NCBI RefSeq assembly: GCF_001557875.1
Contig: NZ_LNRF01000002.1
Location: forward strand, 1 to 64,000
Origin: Vibrio splendidus
GTDB taxonomy: Bacteria > Pseudomonadota > Gammaproteobacteria > Enterobacterales > Vibrionaceae
Direction: 5' to 3'
DNA: 64,000 bases
Notes under the pieces: generated by a model
Seen by the model: only the letters and a program-made list of their open reading frames with translations
What the model was told of the DNA's origin: nothing
Database searches by the model: none
Position numbers and translations under genes: made by a program
Part shown: in pieces, positions 8,953-16,901 of the stretch
How positions within the stretch are numbered: the stretch's first letter is position 1
Layout of the letters: each line of letters starts with the position of its first letter

Positions 8953-9535
8953 TTTCTGTTCCTGATTTTAATATAAACTCCTTCTTCCCAACGGCTTTAT
9001 AGGAAGTCTATATGCAACACGGTAATGCCATGTGTTGCGAATCAAGATTGGAAGAGCATTTCGGCTTATGACAAGTTTTTTAGGGAGATTAAATTTTAGA
9101 GTATGTAATTCAAAGTTTACAAAAAATATTATTGATCAAATTGTTTTTATAAAATTTAATTTTATTATTTATCGTAACTCGATGATGGGGCGGGAGTTAT
9201 TAAAATCTACTTTGTTTGAATCTAGATAGTACTTTTCTTTAAGCTAACTTCGATGTTTTCCTGTTTCCACCTTAATTACAAATGAGTAAATAAGAGCGTT
9301 TTTGGAAGTTGAAATATTGTCTTTATTGTCAATAGTAAACTTGTTTTAACAATACTATTCAGAGAAGTTATCAAGTTTTCTTCATTTGGCTTTGTTAGGC
9401 AGAACTAAATTCTACATTTCCTTGTTCAATCACAAATTAGTAAACATAAGTCATTGTTATAAATGGAGTGAGTCGCTTAAGATAGACAGGATAAGAAACT
9501 AGACAGATATGTATTTATAGAATTACGGAGCGATA
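8953..9535. other. AT-rich intergenic region upstream of the TIR gene
   Basis: The left part is the leader of the protease gene. It contains an inverted repeat, GCAACAC (9014-9020) and GTGTTGC (9032-9038). The rest to 9535 is very AT-rich and holds no convincing gene; a 65-codon frame at 9032-9229 looks like chance. Two stretches, about 9255-9295 and 9415-9450, share a loose common pattern (TTTCCT..., then ACAAAT or ACAAATT, then AGTAAA). GTTAGGC at 9394-9400 fits the integron core consensus GTTRRRY and could mark the left boundary of a cassette. Confidence 0.45.
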
Positions 9536-10348
9536 ATGAATAGTCACCAACTTTTTTTATCACATATACATGAAGAGAAAGACTTAGCTGTTTTGATAAA
9601 AACAGCTATAGAAGAGGAGTTCTCAGGTTTTGTTGAAGTATTTGTATCATCAGACGGCACGAGCATACCTGCAGGCAGCAACTTTCTTAAACGAATTGAA
9701 GACGGTTTAGTAAATTGTATAGGCGCACTATATTTAATTAGCCCTGTTTCAGTTAAAAGAAACTGGATTAACTTTGAGCTTGGTGCCGTTTGGATCAGGA
9801 ACGCCATAAGCATTAGAAGTGAAGGAGCAGAAATACCAGCACTTCCTTTTTGCCACTCAAATATGAGCCCTGCAAATTTACCTCAGCCCATAGGTAACTT
9901 GAATGCAATTACTGCTAACCAAGCTTCGCAACTTGAGTTTGCATTTAGGTCAATACAAACCGCTGTAGGGGGCAAAGGCTCATTAAGAACTGACTTTGAT
10001 GCACTTGCTCATAAAATAGTTCTATTCGAACGAGAGTATACATTGGGAAGTACCGTGGCAGATTTATTTAAATCTATCGGCGGGGATATGGAAAAACTAG
10101 TTCAACATTGTGAGTCTCAAACCACGGGAGTAACTAGAACAACCTTAGAGCTTGGTTTTATTCCAACTGAACTTGTAAAGAAAATCCAAGATTATCAGCA
10201 TAATGAACTTGAAGGTAAAATAGAATTAACTACTAAAAACCCTGGTATGTCCTTTGGTAGCCAAGGAGCTGTGAACGGTGCAGAAGCTTCTGTAATCATA
10301 GATCTACAGTTAGTTGTTGAATTCAAAGATTTGTTACTAAATGCATAA
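9536..10348 (+). CDS. TIR-domain protein, probable NADase or anti-phage effector
   Basis: The N-terminal 140 residues form a TIR-like domain: strand A and box 1 in HQLFLSHIHEEKD, the loop with FVSSDGTSIPAGSNFLKRIEDGL, strand D in ALYLISPVSVKRNW, and the putative catalytic glutamate E81 in NWINFELGAVW. TIR domains with this glutamate break down NAD or make cyclic ADP-ribose signals. The C-terminal 120 residues match no domain that I know; they may sense a trigger or oligomerise. The gene is markedly AT-rich compared with its neighbours. Its stop codon lies inside an attC site, so it is the single gene of a probable integron cassette. A role in phage defence is an inference from the family; no second gene of a known two-gene TIR system adjoins it. 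Confidence 0.8.
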   Translation: MNSHQLFLSHIHEEKDLAVLIKTAIEEEFSGFVEVFVSSDGTSIPAGSNFLKRIEDGLVNCIGALYLISPVSVKRNWINFELGAVWIRNAISIRSEGAEIPALPFCHSNMSPANLPQPIGNLNAITANQASQLEFAFRSIQTAVGGKGSLRTDFDALAHKIVLFEREYTLGSTVADLFKSIGGDMEKLVQHCESQTTGVTRTTLELGFIPTELVKKIQDYQHNELEGKIELTTKNPGMSFGSQGAVNGAEASVIIDLQLVVEFKDLLLNA

Positions 10349-10442
10349 CAAGTTGTTTGAATGGACAAAAAATAGTTGGCTTTTGCTCGTTCCTCGCTAG
10401 TTTTAGCCAGCTACTTTATTGCCGCTGAGTAAGGCGTTATGT
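10343..10442 (+). repeat. Integron attC site following the TIR gene
   Basis: The outer boxes are R'' GCATAAC (10343-10349) and R' GTTATGT (10436-10442), complementary over six bases and fitting the RYYYAAC and GTTRRRY consensus. Between them lie imperfect complementary arms: AAAATAGTTGGCT (left) can pair with AGCCAGCTACTTT (right) around a loop near TCGTTCCTCG. About 100 bp in total, this is the attC type seen in marine gammaproteobacterial integrons. No integrase is in the window. Confidence 0.82.
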
Positions 10443-10468
10443 GAATGCAGAAGATCGAGGGAAACATG

Positions 10469-10834
10469 TTAGAAATTACAGAAAGTGCAGTTTTAATTAG
10501 AATTAACCGTTTGTTTGAAGAATCAATGACATCAGAAGCGTTGTATGAAGCTACTCGTGGTATATGGGTTATTGGGCCGCGACGAGAAAAATTAGAAATT
10601 GCCTTCAGTGTGTATAAAGGCGAGATTAAAGAAGTGTACATGGTGCATAATTGGCTTCCTGCTGGAAGTACTCCTTACCAAACTCGTTCATTGGAAGAGA
10701 GTAAAAAAGATGGCCGTTGGGAATTTGTTGGCGAAGTTGCTAGTGATGAAGTGCGAGACAAGTACCTTGGTCAATCAGTGTCGGATTACTTCTCGAAAGG
10801 TAACTCGAATCCAATCAAGTACGTCAACTGTTAA
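10469..10834 (+). CDS. Small conserved protein of unknown function in cassette-like context
   Basis: The 121-residue product starts MLEITESAVLIRINRLFEE and contains LYEATRGIWVIGPRRE and AFSVYKGEIKEVYMVHNWLPAG. I recognise this as a small protein family often found in genomic islands and cassette arrays, but I know of no function. There are no signal peptide, membrane helices or cysteine clusters. The frame is open from ATG 10445; I prefer ATG 10469 because GAGGGAAAC precedes it. The frame begins right after the R' box of the preceding attC site and ends just before an eroded attC, so it fits the unit of an integron cassette. Confidence 0.75.
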   Translation, partial: LEITESAVLIRINRLFEESMTSEALYEATRGIWVIGPRREKLEIAFSVYKGEIKEVYMVHNWLPAGSTPYQTRSLEESKKDGRWEFVGEVASDEVRDKYLGQSVSDYFSKGNSNPIKYVNC

Positions 10835-10844
10835 ATTCGTATAA

Positions 10845-10945
10845 AAAATTTAAGATAGATTCGCAACGCATGGCATTTGCACTATGTGTTGATTTTAGTG
10901 TTTCTAGAGTTCGGAGGTAATAATTGCGCGGAATTGAATTAGTGC
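10845..10945 (+). repeat. Eroded VXR-type attC site
   Basis: The stretch from AAATTTAAGATAGATTCGCAACGC onward (10847 to about 10940) resembles the superintegron repeats of Vibrio: GATTCGCAACGCATGGCATTT, a central TGTGTTGATTTTAGTG and GGAGGTAATAATTGCGCGG. Both outer core boxes have decayed: the expected RYYYAAC is replaced by TTAAATTCG and no GTTRRRY box precedes the next gene. It is probably no longer recombined. Confidence 0.6.
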
Positions 10946-12262
10946 ATGAATAAAAATATCAATTATCAACTCTGGTTAGTGTTGATGCTTACTAGTTTTA
11001 TTCCGTTGATTTATGCGACAACTAGAATTTATTTTTTAGGAAGCATTGCAAGCCCTTGGACATATAGCATCGCAGCGCAAGTAGCTTGGCTAAATGTTGG
11101 TTATGAAGTACTCCATGAAGCGTTATTCATTCCGCTAGCATTTATCTTTGGTAAGGTCGTAAGTGATGATAGAAAATTTCAAGAGAGGGTTAGTCTAGGA
11201 CTAAAAATTATAGTATTAAGTTATCTTTTAGTCACTGCTGTTGTCCTATGGTTTACGCCAATCTTTGTTACTGCAATGCAACAACAAAAAGAACTGTTCA
11301 CTACGACGACACAATATATCCGATTGGAATCATTAGCTATATTACTTTCTAGTGTTTACGCCTTTTTATCGTTAGTTTTAGTGTTGAAAAATCAGAAGAA
11401 GACTCTGTACAAGTTGTTAGTCGTACAAATGATACTAACGATTTTGTTTGACACTCTACTTGTTAGCCAGTTACCAATTTCCTTTGAATTGGGCGTTCAT
11501 GGTATCGCTTTTAGCAATATTATTGTCAATTTAATACTCGCCGCAGTCGCCATTACTTATCTTATAAGATTAGGTATATCTCTTAAGTTTGGGCAAAGTC
11601 ATCGAAATCAAAATATATGGCTAAAGGAGTGGGTAGTCATTGGGTGGAAGTCAGGCCTAGAGTCATTTGTTCGTAATACCGCTTTTATTGTAATGATTTT
11701 GCAATTAGTGAACCAAGTACAACAAGCCGGAACGTTCTGGGTTGCGAATCAATTTATTTGGGGATGGTTGTTGCTTCCTATATTAGCTTTAGGTCAGTTA
11801 GTGAAACAAGACGCTGCAACCAACAAAGGGTTATCGATTGAACGAATCAATGGTTACTTTTGGTTAACTGTAGGGGTCATTGTCGCTTGGGCTATCACAA
11901 TACCGATGTGGGATGGCTTTATATCAAGTGTAATGGGGGTTAAGAACTCAGGCCCAATTATCGATTTAGTATGGTTGTTAGTCGGATTTTATGTTGTGTT
12001 TAGCTTCAACAATGTCATAGACAGTTACTTCTATGGTATTGGTCGAACAGACCTCATGCTCTATCAATCTTTGGTGGTTAATAGTCTGTTCTATGGTGGT
12101 GCTTTTGTGTGTTATCAAACCGGCATATTTGTTCCTACACTGCAAACTATCGGATTGATGTTCGGCTTGGGTATAACTCTAGACGCAATGATTACATGGG
12201 CTTTATACCTAATGCTGAGGAGGCAGCAATCGCTAAGCCAGTGCGAGTCTCTTTTAAGTTAA
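10946..12262 (+). CDS. MATE-family multidrug/sodium antiporter
   Basis: The 438-residue protein has about twelve hydrophobic helices arranged as two similar halves, as in MATE transporters, which exchange drugs or other organic cations for Na+ or H+ across the inner membrane. The first helix pair contains RIYFLGSIASPWTYSIAAQVAW and the seventh-helix region RNTAFIVMILQLVN. It is divergent from NorM and I cannot name a substrate. The ATG at 10946 abuts the end of the eroded attC, so the gene may have arrived with the cassettes or may have been flanked by their insertion. It lies 97 bp before the NUDIX gene in the same direction. Confidence 0.78.
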   Translation: MNKNINYQLWLVLMLTSFIPLIYATTRIYFLGSIASPWTYSIAAQVAWLNVGYEVLHEALFIPLAFIFGKVVSDDRKFQERVSLGLKIIVLSYLLVTAVVLWFTPIFVTAMQQQKELFTTTTQYIRLESLAILLSSVYAFLSLVLVLKNQKKTLYKLLVVQMILTILFDTLLVSQLPISFELGVHGIAFSNIIVNLILAAVAITYLIRLGISLKFGQSHRNQNIWLKEWVVIGWKSGLESFVRNTAFIVMILQLVNQVQQAGTFWVANQFIWGWLLLPILALGQLVKQDAATNKGLSIERINGYFWLTVGVIVAWAITIPMWDGFISSVMGVKNSGPIIDLVWLLVGFYVVFSFNNVIDSYFYGIGRTDLMLYQSLVVNSLFYGGAFVCYQTGIFVPTLQTIGLMFGLGITLDAMITWALYLMLRRQQSLSQCESLLS

Positions 12263-12359
12263 GTAATAGTTGGTGCAAATACAACGGCACACCTAAGGCG
12301 CATTCCTTATTCTTAGTTCATTTTGTTTAAAGTACTTTTTGAAGTACAAGGAAGCTCAT

Positions 12360-12758
12360 ATGAAAAACATAGCTATGGCCGTGGTTGTAAGAGAAGGGAA
12401 AGTCTTAATCCAAAAGCGTTTTAGACATCGCCAAGGTATGGTTTTTGAGTTCCCAGGAGGTTCCGTTGATCCCGGAGAGTCTGGTAGCGAAGCCGCAATT
12501 AGAGAGTTGTGGGAAGAAACAGGTATTAAAGATTTACAACTCCTCGGCACTCATAAAGGTCAGAACTACTTCGGTGGTGAGATTCATTACGTCGTTTTGC
12601 GTGCGGATCTAAATAATGAACCGAAAATGGTCGATGCAGAAAGACAGCAAACTTTCTATTGGCTAGAACCCTCAGCGATACCTCTTGGTGATTTTTATCG
12701 TGCAGATATTGAGTTTATAGAGAACCATTTGAGTCGATATACCTCTCAAAGATGCTAG
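12360..12758 (+). CDS. NUDIX hydrolase
   Basis: This 132-residue protein has a full NUDIX box, G-x5-E-x7-R-E-L-x-E-E-x-G-I, in GSVDPGES through ELWEETGI (about residues 35-58). NUDIX enzymes hydrolyse nucleoside diphosphates linked to another group, often oxidised nucleotides, with a divalent metal bound by the glutamates. The N-terminus MKNIAMAVVVREGKVLIQKR is like that of MutT-type proteins. The substrate is not evident. I choose ATG 12360 because AAGGAAG lies 6 bases upstream, rather than ATG 12339. It follows the MATE gene and may share its transcript. Confidence 0.88.
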   Translation: MKNIAMAVVVREGKVLIQKRFRHRQGMVFEFPGGSVDPGESGSEAAIRELWEETGIKDLQLLGTHKGQNYFGGEIHYVVLRADLNNEPKMVDAERQQTFYWLEPSAIPLGDFYRADIEFIENHLSRYTSQRC

Positions 12759-13199
12759 TTTCATAACCACCATCTCTATTCATCGTTAGTTTCACGGAGG
12801 AAGCATGACAAGCGACCAATTATTGGAAAAGGCACTTTATAGCAGTGCCAGCATCCATCAACCCCCAACGATCTTGTTCAGCGCTTTTATCAGAAGTGAT
12901 CCTTAATTTATGGACGTGACTTTAAGTGACGGACCTGTTCTGACAGTATCTAGAATAACTGGAACGGATTATGGCTAGAAACGTAGAAACTACTTTCGTG
13001 AATTTAATTGCAACAGTAAATGATACACAAACGTAGAGGTAGCGCACAGAATCGAAAAAGGGGATATCGCGATTACGTAATCATTGATCTAGCCGATAGT
13101 GAGATAGTGATAAGAGCTCGATAATTCGTTGTCGGATCTAAATTAGAGCTGTAAATCTAATTTCTAAGTAGTTGTTATCTCAGGAAGAGTTTTTGTGCT
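12759..13199. other. Intergenic region with remnants of reading frames
   Basis: Apart from the short frame at 12805-12906, this region holds short stretches that read like protein but are broken by stops and shifts: a 22-codon frame from ATG 12910 reading SDGPVLTVSRITGTDYG, and one near 13033 reading NVEVAHRIEKGDIAIT. This suggests a decayed gene, but I cannot name it. A hairpin GGCACT/AGTGCC lies at 12831-12849. The last 60 bp before the transporter hold its leader with CAGGAAGAG. Confidence 0.4.
12805..12906 (+). CDS. Possible 33-residue small protein or remnant
   Basis: ATG 12805 follows a strong ribosome binding site, GGAGGAAGC, and opens a 33-codon frame starting MTSDQLLEKALYSSASIHQP. 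It has no signal peptide or membrane helix. The good binding site argues for translation, but the short length and the decayed look of the following sequence make it more likely to be the start of a truncated gene. No family recognised. Confidence 0.35.
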   Translation: MTSDQLLEKALYSSASIHQPPTILFSAFIRSDP

Positions 13200-14618
13200 A
13201 TGCGCCCCTATATTAAATACATTATCCCTATTTTAATTCCTTTCATTATCCTCGTAATGCCGCTATCAGCGTTTCCATTTGAAGGCCTTACGATTATTCA
13301 ACAACGCGTTATTGCGATCTTTTTATTAGCGGCATTGTGCTGGGTGTTCGAGCCTATCCCAATTTACGCGACGTCTGTTGTTATTATCGTTCTGCAACTG
13401 TTGATGTTGTCGGATAAAGGGCTGATCTTTTTAAGGTTTGAGCATGGGGAGGAACATTTTGGTGAGCTGTTAAAATACAGCGACATCATGGCGACATTCG
13501 CTAGCCCAATCATCATGCTGTTTTTAGGTGGTTTCTTCTTAGCGATGGCCGCCACTAAATATCGATTAGACGTAAACTTAGCTCGCGTGTTGTTGAAGCC
13601 ATTTGGACAAGACCCAAAGTTTGTGATGCTTGGCTTAATGTTGATCACTGGTATCTTTTCGATGTTTATGTCTAACACGGCAACAACGGCAATGATGCTC
13701 TCTATTTTAACGCCGGTACTGGCTGTGTTTGGTCCGAAAGATCCCGGTCGTGTAGCGTTTGCGCTTTGTATCCCTGTTGCCGCTAACATCGGTGGCATTG
13801 GTACCCCGATAGGTACCCCTCCGAACGCTATCGCACTTAAATATTTAGTTGGCGATAACCTCATTACGTTCGGCGAATGGATGGCATTTGGTGTGCCGTT
13901 TGTCGTTATTATGATGGCGTTAGCGTGGTTTTTAATCGGCTTTATGTACAAAGCTGACCAAAAGAAAATCGAGCTAAGCATCAAAGGTAAATTCCTTAAA
14001 ACGCCCAAAGCCATTGCGGTATACGTCACTTTTGCGCTGACCATCATTCTTTGGTTAATGGGCTCAAGCCATGGCATGAACTCTTATACCGTCGCTCTTA
14101 TTCCTGTCGCTGTGTTCTCACTCACAGGGATCATCAATAAAGAAGACCTGAAAAAGATTTCTTGGGACGTACTGTGGCTTGTATCAGGTGGTATTGCGCT
14201 TGGTTTAGCTCTCGATAAAACTGGCTTAGCAAGGCTCGTGGTACACAGCATTCCGTTTGATGCTTACTCACCCTATGTGGTGTTGTTCGGAGCGGCGTTC
14301 TTGTGTTTGGTAATGGCAAACTTTATGTCTCATACCGCAACAGCTAACTTATTAATGCCAATTATGGCTGCATTAGGTTCGTCTATGGCTTCACTCACGC
14401 CACTAGGCGGTGAGTTAACGTTAATTCTGGTTGTGACTTTTGCCGCTTCATTAGGTATGTCGCTGCCAATCAGTACGCCCCCGAATGCGTTGGCTCATGC
14501 AACGGGTCATGTGCAAAGTAATCAAATGGCCAGAATCGGTATTATTTTGGGTGTGGTTGGTGTGCTACTGAGTTTTGTTATGGTGTGGGTGCTACATTCA
14601 ATTGGTCACATAGGATAA
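13200..14618 (+). CDS. SLC13/DASS family sodium:dicarboxylate symporter
   Basis: The 472-residue inner-membrane protein has about eleven helices and belongs to the divalent anion:sodium symporter family (VcINDY type), which imports succinate, malate, fumarate or citrate with Na+. Both signature motifs are present: SNT at residues 158-160 (FMSNTATTA) and SHT in FMSHTATAN near 378, each followed by a proline-rich hairpin, GTPIGTPPNA and LPISTPPNA. These form the two Na+ sites and the substrate site. It is followed after 6 bp by a histidine kinase and then a receiver protein, so the three genes probably form one operon in which the transporter's substrate may be the signal. Confidence 0.9.
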   Translation: MRPYIKYIIPILIPFIILVMPLSAFPFEGLTIIQQRVIAIFLLAALCWVFEPIPIYATSVVIIVLQLLMLSDKGLIFLRFEHGEEHFGELLKYSDIMATFASPIIMLFLGGFFLAMAATKYRLDVNLARVLLKPFGQDPKFVMLGLMLITGIFSMFMSNTATTAMMLSILTPVLAVFGPKDPGRVAFALCIPVAANIGGIGTPIGTPPNAIALKYLVGDNLITFGEWMAFGVPFVVIMMALAWFLIGFMYKADQKKIELSIKGKFLKTPKAIAVYVTFALTIILWLMGSSHGMNSYTVALIPVAVFSLTGIINKEDLKKISWDVLWLVSGGIALGLALDKTGLARLVVHSIPFDAYSPYVVLFGAAFLCLVMANFMSHTATANLLMPIMAALGSSMASLTPLGGELTLILVVTFAASLGMSLPISTPPNALAHATGHVQSNQMARIGIILGVVGVLLSFVMVWVLHSIGHIG

Positions 14619-14624
14619 CGATAC

Positions 14625-15980
14625 GTGTATCAACAAAAGTTAGAAGCACTTATCGATCGCTATTTTAATCACGCAGAACGTCGGGTGACGTGCTGTGCCG
14701 GTAACACCATTATTGAACAATCAGCGTTAAACACTCGTTTATATTATGTGTTGAGTGGGGAACTGGAAGGGTTTTATTCCGAAGAGAATACACCTCAAGT
14801 GCGAGTATTTAGCGCGGGTAGTGGGGCTTTTATAGGCGTTCATAGCTTCTTTTCTGGTAATTGGACAGCATCTTCAACGGTTGTTGCTAAAACCGATGTT
14901 GAGTTAGCGTGGATCGATAAAGACACGCCGGCAGAAGATGAACGTAAATTTGGCCCTCTTACCGCACAGTTCACACCTGTGATTGTCAATGAGTTGTCGC
15001 GTCGTCAACGCCGCGCAACACAGGAAGCGATCGCGAAACAAAAAGCGCTAGAGAAGTTACATACTGCTGAGCAAATGACGACCTTGGGTCAATTAGCTGC
15101 AGGGATTGCTCATGAACTTAACAACGCTATTGGTGTAGTAAATAGTAAAGCTGGTCGACTTGAAACGGTCATCATGGATCTGCTTGAAGAAGTGCATCCA
15201 GAAGCCAGTCAATTTTTCGATTTTGGGTTAATGCATGGTCAGAAAACGTCGTCGGTAGAAGCACGAACACGTGGGCGACAATTTGAAAGAAAATATGGTT
15301 TAGACAAAAACATTGCTCGCTCTCTTGCAAAGGCGATTCCAATTGACGCTTTATCTGCAACAGACGTTATTTCAAAACATTGGCTGAAAAACCCAGATGA
15401 AGCGATTCGTTTTTGGCAGATGGGCTGTGATTTACATGATTTACGTTTGGCATCTAGACACACCGTTGGCATCGTAAAATCGGTTAAACAACTTGGCAGA
15501 ATTGATATTGACACCGAAGAAGCGGTTGATATTAATGACTCCATTAACCATGCCTTATCGTTGTTACAAAGTGAGTTACGTAGAGTGTCTGTGCGATTGA
15601 GCCCTGCGGATTTACCGTCTTTTAAAGGCTCGAAAACAGAGCTCGTTCAGATTTGGGTCAACATTGTAAAGAATGCTTGTGATGCAATGTCGAATTCAGA
15701 CGATGCCGCAATAGAAATTCAAACCAGATTAAGTAAGAAAAGAATATTAGTTACGATCACGAATAACGGCCCTGAGATAGATGAGGCGACTCGTAGAAAG
15801 ATATTTCAGCCCAACTTCACCACTAAAAAAGGTGGTCTATCGTTTGGATTGGGCTTGGGTTTATCAATAGTTAAGCGGATTGTGGCAGGTTATGGCGGAA
15901 GTATCGTTGTGAAAAGTGATGCTTCTAAAACTGTATTTAGAATCAAGTTACCAGTAGAGGGTGAACATGGAGAAGCTTAA
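14625..15980 (+). CDS. Soluble histidine kinase with N-terminal cNMP-binding-like domain
   Basis: The 451-residue protein has no membrane helix. Residues 10-110 resemble a CRP-type nucleotide-binding domain (LYYVLSGELEGFY, FSAGSGAFIGVHSFFSG). A short coiled linker leads to the H-box with H163 in AGIAHELNNA. The catalytic domain shows the N-box near NIVKNACDAM, and G-boxes NGPEIDEA and LGLGLSIVKRIV. About 110 residues of unrecognised sequence lie between the H-box helix and the helix before the ATPase domain, longer than in standard kinases. The start is GTG 14625, 6 bp after the transporter stop. The partner is the receiver protein encoded next. The nucleotide-binding domain may be degenerate; I cannot tell whether it binds cAMP. 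Confidence 0.85.
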   Translation: MYQQKLEALIDRYFNHAERRVTCCAGNTIIEQSALNTRLYYVLSGELEGFYSEENTPQVRVFSAGSGAFIGVHSFFSGNWTASSTVVAKTDVELAWIDKDTPAEDERKFGPLTAQFTPVIVNELSRRQRRATQEAIAKQKALEKLHTAEQMTTLGQLAAGIAHELNNAIGVVNSKAGRLETVIMDLLEEVHPEASQFFDFGLMHGQKTSSVEARTRGRQFERKYGLDKNIARSLAKAIPIDALSATDVISKHWLKNPDEAIRFWQMGCDLHDLRLASRHTVGIVKSVKQLGRIDIDTEEAVDINDSINHALSLLQSELRRVSVRLSPADLPSFKGSKTELVQIWVNIVKNACDAMSNSDDAAIEIQTRLSKKRILVTITNNGPEIDEATRRKIFQPNFTTKKGGLSFGLGLGLSIVKRIVAGYGGSIVVKSDASKTVFRIKLPVEGEHGEA

Positions 15981-16440
15981 TTTAATCTGTGTCGATGACC
16001 AGAGAGAAGTACTGAGCGCAGTGGTACAAGATTTAGAGCCGCTGGCGAGTTGGCTGAATATTGAAGATTGTGAATCAGCACAAGAAGTGCTTGATCTCAT
16101 TGATGAACTTGACGCAGAAGGCGAACACATTACCGTCATCGTGTCTGATCATGTGATGCCAGGGAAGACGGGTGTGGAGTTACTCACTGAAGTGTTCCAT
16201 GACAGCCGCTTTCCGAATACAAAGAAAATTCTTCTTACGGGGCAGGCCACTCATACTGATACCATCAATGCGATTAATGCAGCAGGCATCGACCGTTACT
16301 TTGAAAAGCCTTGGCAAGCAAGCACATTAGTTGAGTGCATTCGTACTCTTGTCACTGAGTACATATTTGATCAAGGGCTTGATTACACGGACTATCAGAA
16401 TGAGCTCGACCAGCAGGTTGTGTTGAGACGCTTACGCTAG
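15967..16440 (+). CDS. Single-domain response regulator
   Basis: The product (157 residues from ATG 15967) is a CheY-like receiver: the acidic pair in CVDDQRE, the phosphoacceptor aspartate in VIVSDHVMPGKTG, the threonine in KKILLTGQA, and the lysine in YFEKPWQ. A C-terminal tail of about 25 residues follows and there is no DNA-binding domain, so it must act by protein contact or pass phosphate on. The start overlaps the kinase gene by 14 bp; AGAGGG before ATG 15967 favours it over GTG 15961. It is the evident partner of the kinase at 14625. Confidence 0.88.
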   Translation: MEKLNLICVDDQREVLSAVVQDLEPLASWLNIEDCESAQEVLDLIDELDAEGEHITVIVSDHVMPGKTGVELLTEVFHDSRFPNTKKILLTGQATHTDTINAINAAGIDRYFEKPWQASTLVECIRTLVTEYIFDQGLDYTDYQNELDQQVVLRRLR

Positions 16441-16485
16441 TCTTTTATGTTAGCGACTTACGCTAGTCACTTATGTCAGTCGCTT
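16429..16485 (+). repeat. Imperfect tandem duplication over the end of the receiver gene
   Basis: The stretch CTTACGCTAGTCTTTTATGT (from 16431) is repeated as CTTACGCTAGTCACTTATGT (from about 16457), 26 bp apart, with a third partial copy in GTCAGTCGCTTG. The first copy contains the last codons and the TAG stop of the receiver gene. Confidence 0.6.
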
Positions 16486-16901
16486 GAAATTATATGCACC
16501 GAAGGACGCTTTCTGAAGGATTTTGTCTTTGAAAGAAGTAATCTTTCGGTGCATATATTACCTATCTCTTTTAGTCGTTCAGGTTTAGTACTCAGTTATC
16601 AACACACTGGGTGCTGGCTTAAATTCAAAACTTATACGCTACGCCAACGCCAACGCATGCATTGTGTTTTCTTCACGCACGATTCCCTGAACATGCAGCA
16701 GAACTAAAATGTGTCGCAGAGTCCCAGTGTCGTTTGTTAGAAAAGTAAGTCGAAAGTATTCAAAAGTGATTCCGAATGCGTGGTATGTGGAGTTCGAAGT
16801 CAGATCGGTACTTACAACGTAAAGGACTAGGCTTTTCACGGCTTACTGCGTAATAATGCATTCGCCCACAAGTGGTGGTTTATAGTCGGTAGGATTTTAA
16901 A
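16441..16901. other. Intergenic region with a long hairpin
   Basis: A perfect 13-bp inverted repeat, TATATGCACCGAA (16491-16503) and its complement (16545-16557), encloses a 41-base loop that itself contains CTTTC/GAAAG. It is followed by TTACC, not a T-run, so it is not a standard terminator. An 86-codon frame at 16447-16707 runs through it without family resemblance and I discount it. The stretch near 16757-16870 faintly resembles a Vibrio attC but lacks core boxes. Confidence 0.5.

Noticed and set aside
9032..9229. 65-codon open frame upstream of the TIR gene
   Set aside because: Composition is driven by AT-rich DNA (Phe, Ile, Asn, Lys), with no good start site and no resemblance to a family.
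13364..14077. 237-codon open frame antisense to the DASS transporter
   Set aside because: It is a mirror frame of a strongly supported membrane protein gene; the hydrophobic pattern arises from the sense codons.
16447..16707. 86-codon open frame after the receiver gene
   Set aside because: It runs through the tandem repeat and the long hairpin and shows no family features.
16757..16870. Stretch resembling a Vibrio attC site (AAGTGATTCCGAATGCGTGG)
   Set aside because: Similarity is limited to one half, and neither RYYYAAC nor GTTRRRY boxes that pair with each other are found at the ends.
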